Below, piece after piece: positions 44,162 through 51,778 of a stretch of 64,000 nt of DNA. Source of the DNA: Cytobacillus praedii (GTDB lineage: Bacteria > Bacillota > Bacilli > Bacillales > Cytobacillaceae); NCBI RefSeq assembly GCF_001439605.1, contig NZ_LMBX01000013.1:25493-89492 (forward strand), written 5' to 3'. The stretch's first letter is position 1. Every line of letters starts with the position of its first letter. Below the pieces are notes generated by a model, which worked only from the letters and a program-made list of their open reading frames with translations, was not told the origin of the DNA and made no database searches. The position numbers and the translations under genes are program-made.

Positions 44162-44260
44162 TTATCCACAGTATTAAGTGGATAACCTGTGGTTAAGTTG
44201 TTTATAAAATTTAGAAAAGTATATAAATGGGTGTGGCTCATGTGAATAAAGTTATCCACA
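44162..44260. promoter_or_regulatory. DnaA-box cluster between sda and yqeG
   Basis: TTATCCACA at 44162-44170 and 44252-44260 are perfect boxes. Inverted near-matches are AGTGGATAA (44177-44185), TGTGGTTAA (44188-44196) and TGTGAATAA (44241-44249). In B. subtilis DnaA acts on sda here. No replication origin is implied. Confidence 0.9.
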
Positions 44261-44430
44261 GGTAAGAAGTCAAAGAATATTGTCGAAAAATTTTTCCATT
44301 AAAAAGGATATACTATACTTATTAGGCATTTTTGCTTTTCGTATTTGATAGAACAACTATAATTGGTTATGATTGTTAAGAAAAATGGACGATTGATAAT
44401 AATTTTGAAGGTAATTGAGGTGTGAATATA

Positions 44431-44946
44431 GTGTTAAAGCAATTTTTGCCGGATCAGCATGCTAAAAGCATTTTTGAAATTACTCCTGAAGTTTTAAAGG
44501 AAAGAGGCATTAAAGGGATTATTACAGATTTAGATAATACATTAGTCGAATGGGATCGCCCAAACGCTACACCAAGATTAATTAAATGGTTTGAAGAAAT
44601 GAAACATAGCAATGTGAAGATAACGATTGTTTCGAATAATAATGAGGACCGTGTAAGGTCTTTTTCAGACCCGCTAAAAATCCCGTTTATCCCTGCAGCC
44701 AGGAAACCGTTAGGACGAGCATTTAATCGGGCTCTAAAGGAGATGGGGCTTGCAAAGGAAGAGACAGTTGTGATTGGCGATCAATTATTAACTGACGTGC
44801 TCGGAGGGAATCGCAGTGGATTCCGGACAATTCTTGTTGTTCCAGTTGCACAAACAGATGGATTTATAACCCGTTTTAATCGAAGGGTAGAAAGACAAAT
44901 ATTAAATTGGTTCCGAAAAAAAGGAATGATCCAATGGGAGGATTAA
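44431..44946 (+). CDS. yqeG: YqeG family HAD IIIA-type phosphatase
   Basis: This 171-residue HAD-fold protein has motif I GIITDLDNTLVEWDRP (about residue 29), motif II ITIVSNNN and motif III/IV VVIGDQLLTDVLGGNRSG. The substrate is not known; related mitochondrial proteins dephosphorylate phosphatidylglycerophosphate. The GTG at 44431 has GAGGTG eight bases upstream and gives the family start MLKQFLPDQ; a GTG three codons earlier overlaps that site. It opens a dense eight-gene run through yqeM. Confidence 0.92.
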   Translation: MLKQFLPDQHAKSIFEITPEVLKERGIKGIITDLDNTLVEWDRPNATPRLIKWFEEMKHSNVKITIVSNNNEDRVRSFSDPLKIPFIPAARKPLGRAFNRALKEMGLAKEETVVIGDQLLTDVLGGNRSGFRTILVVPVAQTDGFITRFNRRVERQILNWFRKKGMIQWED

Positions 44947-44949
44947 TAA

Positions 44950-46053
44950 GTGAGTGAACAATATTCGTGTATCGGATGCGGTGTAAAGATTCAAACAGAA
45001 GACCGGGAAGCAATTGGTTATGCACCGACATCTGCTCTTGAGAAAGAAGAAATTATTTGCCAGCGCTGCTTTCGCTTAAAACATTATAATGAAGTACAGG
45101 ATGTTCATTTAACAGATGATGACTTTCTGAAAATATTAAATGAAATCGGTAAAAGTGATGCATTAATCGTTAAAATTGTCGATATTTTTGATTTTAACGG
45201 AAGCTGGCTTCCGGGATTGCATCGATTCGTTGGCAATAATAAAATCCTGCTTGTAGGGAATAAAGTAGATTTGCTGCCGAAATCTGTGAAACCGAATAAG
45301 CTGATCAATTGGATGAAACAGGAAGCAAAAGAGCTTGGCTTAAGACCAGAGGAAGTTTTTCTTGTAAGTGCAGCGAAGGGTCAGTTTATCAATGAAGTAG
45401 CTGCAGCCATTGATGAATATCGTGAAGGAAAAGATGTATATGTCGTCGGATGTACAAATGTGGGGAAATCAACATTTATTAACCGTATATTAAAAGAAGT
45501 TACAGGTGAAGGAGATGTAATTACGACATCTCATTTCCCGGGAACAACTCTAGATATTATTGAAATTCCATTATCCGATGGAAAAGCACTTGTCGATACA
45601 CCTGGAATCATTAATCATCACCAGATGGCCCATTATGTTGATAAACGTGATTTGAAAATCATTACACCAAAGAAGGAAATCAAGCCAAAGGTGTACCAGC
45701 TAAATGAAGGACAAACACTTTTCTTTGGCGGACTTGCTCGATTTGATTATCTAACAGGCGGCCGCAGATCCTTTGTATGTCATTTTTCAAATGAAATCAA
45801 TATTCATCGTACGAAGTTCGAAAAAGCAGATGAGTTATATAGGAATCATGCAGGCGAATTACTAACCCCGCCGAGAATGGAAGATATGGAGAGTTTCCCT
45901 GAATTAGTTAAGCATGAATTTACAATTAAGGAAGGGAAAACAGATATTGTTTTCTCAGGTCTTGGCTGGATTACAGTTAATGAACCTGGTGCAAAAGTAG
46001 CTGCATATGTACCAAAAGGCGTTCATGCGCTTATTAGAAAATCATTAATCTAA
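44950..46053 (+). CDS. yqeH: Ribosome biogenesis GTPase YqeH
   Basis: This 367-residue circularly permuted GTPase aids 30S subunit assembly. The zinc finger CIGCG and CQRC lies at residues 5-40; G4 NKVDLLPKS (about residue 98) precedes G1 GCTNVGKSTFINRI (about residue 166) and G3 DTPGI, which shows the permutation. A C-terminal treble-clef-like RNA-binding region follows. The GTG start is three bases after yqeG stop with GGGAGG upstream. Confidence 0.95.
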   Translation: MSEQYSCIGCGVKIQTEDREAIGYAPTSALEKEEIICQRCFRLKHYNEVQDVHLTDDDFLKILNEIGKSDALIVKIVDIFDFNGSWLPGLHRFVGNNKILLVGNKVDLLPKSVKPNKLINWMKQEAKELGLRPEEVFLVSAAKGQFINEVAAAIDEYREGKDVYVVGCTNVGKSTFINRILKEVTGEGDVITTSHFPGTTLDIIEIPLSDGKALVDTPGIINHHQMAHYVDKRDLKIITPKKEIKPKVYQLNEGQTLFFGGLARFDYLTGGRRSFVCHFSNEINIHRTKFEKADELYRNHAGELLTPPRMEDMESFPELVKHEFTIKEGKTDIVFSGLGWITVNEPGAKVAAYVPKGVHALIRKSLI

Positions 46054-46121
46054 AGACTAGGGTTATTCTGTGAAATCGAAAGAGTGTATGATTAAATAGT
46101 TCATAAACAGGGGGATGGAGC

Positions 46122-46952
46122 ATGAAGAAGCTTTTTGCTGTAATAGGGGATCCGATCGCTCATTCGATGTCGCCTGCTATGCACAATGATTTATTTCAAG
46201 CTTATGGAATAGACGCTCATTACCAGCCTCTGCATGTGAGAAGAGAAAACCTAAAGGAAGCTGTGATTGGTTTAAAGGCAATTGGAACAGCTGGCTTTAA
46301 TATTACCATCCCGCATAAAGAAACGATTATCCCATTGCTGGACAAACTTGACCCGCTTGCAGAAGCCATCGGAGCAGTGAACACGGTTGTGAACGAAGAT
46401 GGAAAGTTTGTCGGTTATAATACGGATGGCAGCGGGTACTTACAGGGTTTATTAACGCTGCTGCCGACGATAAAAGAGAAAAACATTCTGATAATCGGAG
46501 CTGGCGGTGCCGCAAGAGCACTCTATTTTACATTAGCTCAAGCAGGAGTAAACAGATTAGACATATGTAATCGAACGACGCAAAAGGCAGAACAGCTAAT
46601 AAATGAATGCCCATTTCATGTTCCTTCAGCAGCTATTGGAAAAGAGGAAGCTGAGAAAAAACTGGCAGATTACCAATTGCTCATTCAAACAACACCGATT
46701 GGGATGTCTCCCAATATAGAAAGCCTTCCGCTTTCCTTACATAATCTAGAGACTGATGCACTTGTAAGTGATATAATATATAATCCGCTTGAAACAAAGA
46801 TTTTGCGGGAAGCTAAAAACAAAGGTGCAAAAATACAAAATGGGTTAGATATGTTTGTTTATCAAGGAGCACTTGCTTTTGAAAAATGGACAGGCATTTT
46901 TCCAAATATCGAACGCATGAAGAACATTGTACTCAACCAACTGGGAGGATAA
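46122..46952 (+). CDS. aroE: Shikimate dehydrogenase
   Basis: This 276-residue enzyme reduces 3-dehydroshikimate with NADPH in aromatic amino-acid synthesis. Substrate motifs: DPIAHSMSPAMHND (residues 10-23) and FNITIPHKE with the catalytic lysine (about residue 66); NTDGSGYLQGL with the aspartate; NADPH site IIGAGGAARAL (about residue 126) and NRTTQKAE. The ATG has GGGGGATGG upstream. It ends five bases before yqeI. Confidence 0.95.
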   Translation: MKKLFAVIGDPIAHSMSPAMHNDLFQAYGIDAHYQPLHVRRENLKEAVIGLKAIGTAGFNITIPHKETIIPLLDKLDPLAEAIGAVNTVVNEDGKFVGYNTDGSGYLQGLLTLLPTIKEKNILIIGAGGAARALYFTLAQAGVNRLDICNRTTQKAEQLINECPFHVPSAAIGKEEAEKKLADYQLLIQTTPIGMSPNIESLPLSLHNLETDALVSDIIYNPLETKILREAKNKGAKIQNGLDMFVYQGALAFEKWTGIFPNIERMKNIVLNQLGG

Positions 46953-46957
46953 GGAAA

Positions 46958-47254
46958 ATGTTAACAGGAAAACAAAAGCGTTTTTTACGCTCAATGGCTC
47001 ACAGCCTGAACCCAATTTTTCAAGTAGGAAAAGGCGGGGTTAATGATAATATGATTAAACAAATTAGTGAAGCGCTAGAAGCGCGTGAGCTAATGAAAAT
47101 CAGTATTCTGCAAAACTGTGATGAGGACAAGCATACAGTTGCAGAACAATTGGCTAAAGGAACGAGAGCTGAGCTCGTACAAATTATTGGAAACATCATT
47201 GTTCTTTATAAACAATCGAGAGAAAATAAACAAATCGTTTTACCTAAGAGCTAA
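46958..47254 (+). CDS. yqeI: CRS1-YhbY-type RNA-binding protein YqeI
   Basis: This 98-residue protein has the YhbY/CRM fold: LTGKQKRFLRSMAHSLNPIF, QVGKGGVNDNM with the GxxG loop, and a C-terminal EAL-ARELMKISIL strand. Family members associate with pre-50S or 30S ribosomes. The ATG at 46958 has GGGAGGATAAGG upstream; a longer open frame inside aroE is not coding. Confidence 0.93.
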   Translation: MLTGKQKRFLRSMAHSLNPIFQVGKGGVNDNMIKQISEALEARELMKISILQNCDEDKHTVAEQLAKGTRAELVQIIGNIIVLYKQSRENKQIVLPKS

Positions 47255-47278
47255 ACAGAGGGAGCAGGAGGAGCGCAC

Positions 47279-47848
47279 TTGAAGAAAATCGGCATATTGG
47301 GAGGCACTTTTGATCCGCCGCATCTCGGCCATTTAATTATTGCGAATGAAGTTTTGCATACGCATAAGTTAAATGAAATATGGTTTATGCCTAATCAAGA
47401 GCCTCCGCATAAAATAAAGACAAATGCAGTTAAAGATGAAGACCGGGTGAATTTGCTCAAATTAGCTATTGAAGGGCATCCTCATTTTAAAATTGAATTG
47501 ATTGAACTAGAAAGAACAGGACCTTCATATACGTTTGATACAATGAAAATCCTTACGGAAGGCCATCCAGATAACCAATTCTATTTCATTATTGGTGCTG
47601 ATATGATTGAGTATTTGCCAAAGTGGAAAAATATCAATCAGCTAATTGAAATCGTTCAATTTATTGGCGTAAGAAGACCATCTTATTGCCATGAAAGCCT
47701 ATATCCAATTCTATATGCGGATGTACCTGAAATGGGCATTTCCTCCAGTCTTATCCGCGGCCGTTTAAAGGAGAATAAGACCATACGCTATCTTGTTCCT
47801 GAAGCGGTAAGGAGCTATATTAAGGAGAATCACTTATATGGATCGTAA
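47279..47848 (+). CDS. nadD: Nicotinate-nucleotide adenylyltransferase
   Basis: This 189-residue nucleotidyltransferase makes deamido-NAD. It has GILGGTFDPPHLGHLII with HxGH (about residues 15-18), FMPNQEPPHK, FIIGADMIEYLPKW and ISSSLIRGRL (ISSTxxR type). The TTG start has AGGAGGAG upstream. Its end overlaps yqeK by 11 bases. Confidence 0.95.
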   Translation: MKKIGILGGTFDPPHLGHLIIANEVLHTHKLNEIWFMPNQEPPHKIKTNAVKDEDRVNLLKLAIEGHPHFKIELIELERTGPSYTFDTMKILTEGHPDNQFYFIIGADMIEYLPKWKNINQLIEIVQFIGVRRPSYCHESLYPILYADVPEMGISSSLIRGRLKENKTIRYLVPEAVRSYIKENHLYGS

Positions 47849-48404
47849 CCTCGCCTTATTAAAAGTGAAGGAACAATTAACAGACCATCGTTATACTCAT
47901 ACACTTGGTGTCATGGAAACAGCGATTAGATTAGCGAGAAAATATGGGGCGAATGAAAAAAAAGCGGAGCTTGCTGCGATTTTTCATGATTATGCCAAGT
48001 TTCGTCCAAAAGAGGAAATGAAACAAATTATTATGGATCAGAAGATGGATGCCAGACTTCTGCAATTCAATAGTGAACTTTGGCATGCTCCAGTAGGGGC
48101 TTTTCTTGTTCATAAAGAAGCGGGCATTGAAGAAGAAGAAATACTAGATGCAATCAGATTTCATACTTCTGGCAGAGTTGGGATGACTTTATTAGAGAAG
48201 ATTATTTATTTAGCTGATTATATTGAACCAGGCAGGCATTTTCCAGGTGTAGAGGAAGTGCGGGAAATAGCTGAGAAAAGCCTGAATGAAGCATTAATAA
48301 AATCCATTTCAAATACAATATTTTTTTTAATGAAAAAAGGTCAGCCGGTTTTTCCGGCAACATTTCACACATATAATGACCTAATTATGAATTCGGAGGA
48401 TTGA
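47838..48404 (+). CDS. yqeK: HD-domain protein YqeK (bis-nucleotidyl tetraphosphate hydrolase type)
   Basis: This 188-residue HD-domain enzyme has H of RYTHTLGV (about residue 21), HD in AAIFHDYAKF (about residues 49-50), LWHAPVGAFLV and IIYLADYIEPGR with a fourth ligand. YqeK-family proteins hydrolyse Ap4A symmetrically to ADP. Translational coupling with nadD through the overlap is conserved in Bacilli. Confidence 0.93.
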   Translation: MDRNLALLKVKEQLTDHRYTHTLGVMETAIRLARKYGANEKKAELAAIFHDYAKFRPKEEMKQIIMDQKMDARLLQFNSELWHAPVGAFLVHKEAGIEEEEILDAIRFHTSGRVGMTLLEKIIYLADYIEPGRHFPGVEEVREIAEKSLNEALIKSISNTIFFLMKKGQPVFPATFHTYNDLIMNSED

Positions 48405-48408
48405 TTGA

Positions 48409-48765
48409 ATGAGTGAAAGAAATTTATTATTAACCGCTGTAAAGGCAGCAGATGACAAAAGGGCGGAACAAATAGTTGCGTTGAATATGAAAGGAATTTC
48501 TCTAATTGCAGATTATTTTGTTATTTGCCACGGAAATTCCGACAAGCAGGTTCAGGCCATTGCTAAGGAAATGAGAGAGAAAGCTGAGGAATTAGGCTAT
48601 TCTGTTAAGAGAATGGAAGGCTTTGATGAAGCAAGATGGATTCTTGTTGATTTTGGCGATGTTGTTGCTCATGTATTCCATCGGGATGAAAGAAGCTATT
48701 ATAATTTAGAACGCCTATGGGGCGATGCACCGCTTGAGAATATTCAGAGCGAGCTTAACCAATGA
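48409..48765 (+). CDS. rsfS: Ribosomal silencing factor RsfS (YqeL)
   Basis: This 118-residue protein binds uL14 and stops subunit joining in starved cells. It has AADDKRAEQIVALNMKGISL, ADYFVICHGNSDKQVQAIAK and WILVDFGDVVAHVFHRDERS, all family hallmarks. It starts four bases after yqeK and its stop overlaps the yqeM ATG. Confidence 0.95.
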   Translation: MSERNLLLTAVKAADDKRAEQIVALNMKGISLIADYFVICHGNSDKQVQAIAKEMREKAEELGYSVKRMEGFDEARWILVDFGDVVAHVFHRDERSYYNLERLWGDAPLENIQSELNQ

Positions 48766-49508
48766 CCTATGGAAAGTTTGCTTATCTTTACGATGAATTA
48801 ATGAAGGATGTTCCCTATGATAAATGGGTAGAAATCGTAAAGAATTATGTAAGTAAATTTCATGTAAATGGAAAAAAAATCCTTGATCTTGCTTGTGGAA
48901 CAGGGGAGCTTTCCATTAAATTTGCTGAAGAAGGTTTTGAAGTAACTGGCGTTGATCTTTCTGAGGATATGCTTATGGTTGCTCAAGGAAAGGCAGCAGA
49001 TAAGGAGATGAACGTGCAATTTTACCAGCAAAATATGGCTGAGCTTGAAGGGCTTGGCCGATTCGATGTAATTGGTATTTTTTGTGATTCATTAAATTAT
49101 CTGCAGTCAGAGCAAGAGGTTCTTGATACTTTTTCGCGTGTCCATGAGCATCTGGATGACAATGGGCTTTTTATCTTTGATGTTCATTCGATTCACAAGA
49201 TTATGCAAATATTTATGAATCAGACCTTTGCATTAAATGATGAAGAGATCAGCTATATTTGGCATAGCTATCAGGGAGAGCATCCAAATAGTGTGGAGCA
49301 TGATTTGAGTTTCTTTGTTCTGGATCAGCAGACAGGTCAGTATGAACGCTATGATGAACTTCATTTCCAGCGTACTTTTCCAATTGAAGTGTATGGCAAT
49401 TGGCTTAAGGAAGCTGGGTTTGAAGTTCTCGAAGTGATTGCTGATTTTGAAGCAGTGTCTCCGCAAACACAATCAGAACGGATTTTCTTTATTAGCCGGA
49501 AAGTGTAA
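48762..49508 (+). CDS. yqeM: Class I SAM-dependent methyltransferase YqeM
   Basis: This 248-residue protein begins MTYGKFAYLYDELMKDVPYD, with motif I ILDLACGTGELSIKFAEEG (about residues 40-58), VTGVDLSEDML and GIFCDSLNYL. The substrate is unknown. The ATGA overlap with rsfS couples the two. A bidirectional terminator lies directly downstream. Confidence 0.9.
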   Translation: MTYGKFAYLYDELMKDVPYDKWVEIVKNYVSKFHVNGKKILDLACGTGELSIKFAEEGFEVTGVDLSEDMLMVAQGKAADKEMNVQFYQQNMAELEGLGRFDVIGIFCDSLNYLQSEQEVLDTFSRVHEHLDDNGLFIFDVHSIHKIMQIFMNQTFALNDEEISYIWHSYQGEHPNSVEHDLSFFVLDQQTGQYERYDELHFQRTFPIEVYGNWLKEAGFEVLEVIADFEAVSPQTQSERIFFISRKV

Positions 49509-49513
49509 TTTAG

Positions 49514-49553
49514 AAAAGGCAAGATCGGCTTTCATAGCCGACTTGCCTTTTAA
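49514..49553. terminator. Bidirectional terminator between yqeM and comER
   Basis: Arms AAAAGGCAAG-AT-CGGCT and AGCCG-A-CTTGCCTTTT enclose TTCAT. Confidence 0.88.
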
Positions 49554-49599
49554 AATTATTTTAAAAACAAGGAAGGATTCAGTCGATGTTTGTAGAATA

Positions 49600-50424
49600 C
49601 TATGTTTGAATGGTGTAGTGCTTTTTTACTTGTTCAAGATCTTCTTTAAATTTTGCATGGGTTGCCTGAAAAACATGTTCGAATACATCTCCTAATTCAT
49701 TTTCAAGCACCTTAATTCCTTCTCCAGTAATTCCCCCTTTTACACATACCTTTTCCTGCAATGTTGGTAGCGTATAAAAGCCTTTTTTCATTAGTTCTCC
49801 CATTCCCATCAGCATTTCCTCAGCAAGCGTCGTTGCGGTTTCCTGGTCGATTTCTGTCTCTTTCACAGCGGCAAGAATAAAGCGCTGTGTTAAATAGCTG
49901 AAAAATGCTGGTCCGCAGCTCACGATATCAGAGGCTACCCGGGTAATGTTCTCTTCAATTTCAATTGGCTTTGAAATCCGGTCAAACAGACTCCGTATTT
50001 GTTTTTTCCAATAAGAACTGCATTCACCAAACGATAGTAATGAAACACCGGTAAGGGCCCGATTCGTTATACTTGGAATGACTCTAGCAACAGAACAATC
50101 GGCGATGGATTCTAATTGTTTGACACTTATCGGGCTAGTAATTGAAACAATACATTTTTCCTTCGTTAGGTATGGCGAAATCTCTTTAATCACGTGATGA
50201 ACATCATGAGGCTTCACACAAACAAAGATTAGCGAGGAGCGTTCAGCGACATCTCTTCCGTTATCTCCTACATAAATATCCTCGTATATGTTCTTTATTT
50301 CTTCTGCTTTTGATTTTGTTCGATTTGTAATTATCATGGCTGAAGGGGAAACGGCTTTTCCATCAAGTAATGCTTCTGCCAATATTCTCCCCATATTTCC
50401 TGTACCAATGATTCCAACGTTCAT
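49600..50424 (-). CDS. comER: ComER, pyrroline-5-carboxylate reductase family
   Basis: This 274-residue Rossmann protein has GIIGTGNMGRILAEALL at the N-terminus, VCVKPHDV and VASDIVSCGPAFFSYLTQRF in the ProC-type C-terminal domain. It is divergent from comEA as in B. subtilis; ComER affects sporulation initiation and biofilm formation there and is dispensable for transformation. The second ATG (50422-50424) is six bases from GGGGGG and is preferred to the frame-extending starts upstream. Confidence 0.9.
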   Translation of the reverse strand: MNVGIIGTGNMGRILAEALLDGKAVSPSAMIITNRTKSKAEEIKNIYEDIYVGDNGRDVAERSSLIFVCVKPHDVHHVIKEISPYLTKEKCIVSITSPISVKQLESIADCSVARVIPSITNRALTGVSLLSFGECSSYWKKQIRSLFDRISKPIEIEENITRVASDIVSCGPAFFSYLTQRFILAAVKETEIDQETATTLAEEMLMGMGELMKKGFYTLPTLQEKVCVKGGITGEGIKVLENELGDVFEHVFQATHAKFKEDLEQVKKHYTIQT

Positions 50425-50510
50425 GCTCATCCCCCCTTCACAAGCAAACTCACTCATATACGATATGAATTTCCTTTGCAGATTATGCTAAAAATGAAAG
50501 GATGTTTTAA

Positions 50511-51134
50511 ATGATTGAATGGATAAAAGCCAATAAACTTGCTGCATTAGGTGGCATAAGTATTATCCTTGCTTCAGCTTATTTTTTCTTTGAACCAGCA
50601 TCAGAAGAAAGTAATGTACTTGATCAGGAGGAAGAGTGGGTAATGAATGAAGATAAAACGAACACGAATACGGAGGATGCGGCTGAAGAAGGAGTAGTCA
50701 TTGTCGATGTGAAAGGTGCTGTAAATAAACCAGGTGTGTATGAAGCTGAGGCAGAAGATCGAGTGATTGATGTGGTAAATAAGGCAGGCGGCTTGAAGGA
50801 ATCTGCAGATGAGACCAAGATAAACTTTGCCATACGAGTGGAGGACGAAATGGTTATTTATGTTCCTGAAATAGGAGAAGAAGTGGGGCAGGAACTGGAA
50901 AGTGGAACGACTGCAATGGGAGGAGCTGATCAAAAGGATGGAAGGGTAAATATTAACATTGCAGGTGAGGCCGAGCTGCAAACTTTAACTGGCATAGGAC
51001 CAGCGAAAGCAGCTGCTATTATTGATTATCGTGAAAAGAATGGTCCTTTTCAAGCGATTGAAGATTTAAAGTTAATTAGTGGAATTGGTGAAAAGAGCTT
51101 TGAAAAATTAAAAGAACAAATAAAAGTAAAATAA
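50511..51134 (+). CDS. comEA: Competence DNA receptor ComEA
   Basis: This 207-residue membrane-anchored protein binds double-stranded DNA at the cell surface. It has an N-terminal helix (about residues 9-27), an acidic linker, an SLBB-type oligomerisation domain (VIVDVKGAVNKPGVYEAEAE, about residues 62-81) and the C-terminal helix-hairpin-helix domain (NINIAGEAELQTLTGIGPAK, about residues 147-166, with a second GIGEKSF). It is first in comEA-comEB-comEC. Confidence 0.95.
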   Translation: MIEWIKANKLAALGGISIILASAYFFFEPASEESNVLDQEEEWVMNEDKTNTNTEDAAEEGVVIVDVKGAVNKPGVYEAEAEDRVIDVVNKAGGLKESADETKINFAIRVEDEMVIYVPEIGEEVGQELESGTTAMGGADQKDGRVNINIAGEAELQTLTGIGPAKAAAIIDYREKNGPFQAIEDLKLISGIGEKSFEKLKEQIKVK

Positions 51135-51231
51135 AGAAGCCATTGACCCATTTTTCATAGAGGCTTACACTTGAAGATAAGGTGGAATTTTACGAGAAAT
51201 TGTCGAAAGAGAACGAGGAGAGTGGGCTGAA

Positions 51232-51699
51232 ATGGAAAGAATATCTTGGAATCAATATTTTATTGCTCAAAGTCATCTGCTAGCATTAAGGAGCACGTGT
51301 ACAAGATTATCTGTAGGAGCTACGATAGTAAGAGATAAGAGAATCATAGCGGGTGGATACAACGGTTCTATCGCTGGTGGGGAGCATTGTATCGATGAAG
51401 GATGTTATGTGATTGATAACCATTGTGTCAGAACAATCCACGCGGAAATGAATGCGATTCTACAATGTGCGAAATTTGGTGTGCCAACAAGTGGAGCAGA
51501 TTTATATGTTACGCATTTTCCTTGCCTGCAATGCTGTAAAGCAATTATACAAGCTGGTATTAAAACAGTATTTTATTCAAAGGATTATAAAAATCACCCA
51601 TATGCAATGAACCTTTTTGAAATGGCAGGGGTAAAGGTCGAACAAGTAGAAGGAAATGAGATCTCAATCGAATTTCATTCCCAAGGAAACAATCAGTAG
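51232..51699 (+). CDS. comEB: ComEB, dCMP deaminase family
   Basis: This 155-residue zinc deaminase has HAEMNAILQ (His/Glu) and CLQCCKAI cysteines (about residue 100), with further cysteines near residues 53-65 as in dCMP deaminases. From memory B. subtilis ComEB is about 189 residues, so this one ends some 30 residues earlier, without the helical tail, but the catalytic core is intact. The ATG follows an AACGAGGAG ribosome binding site. Confidence 0.92.
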   Translation: MERISWNQYFIAQSHLLALRSTCTRLSVGATIVRDKRIIAGGYNGSIAGGEHCIDEGCYVIDNHCVRTIHAEMNAILQCAKFGVPTSGADLYVTHFPCLQCCKAIIQAGIKTVFYSKDYKNHPYAMNLFEMAGVKVEQVEGNEISIEFHSQGNNQ

Positions 51700-51778
51700 A
51701 AAATAATACCAGTGGGGATCATCGCTTTGCATGATGGTTCTCACATGACTACCTAAGGAAAAAAGGAGAATAATAGAT

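Noticed and set aside
44162..44260. Chromosomal replication origin
   Set aside because: DnaA boxes are present, but there is no dnaA-dnaN context; the site matches the known sda regulatory cluster.
50601..50981. 126-codon minus-strand open frame over comEA
   Set aside because: Reverse shadow of comEA; no ribosome binding site and no recognisable domain.
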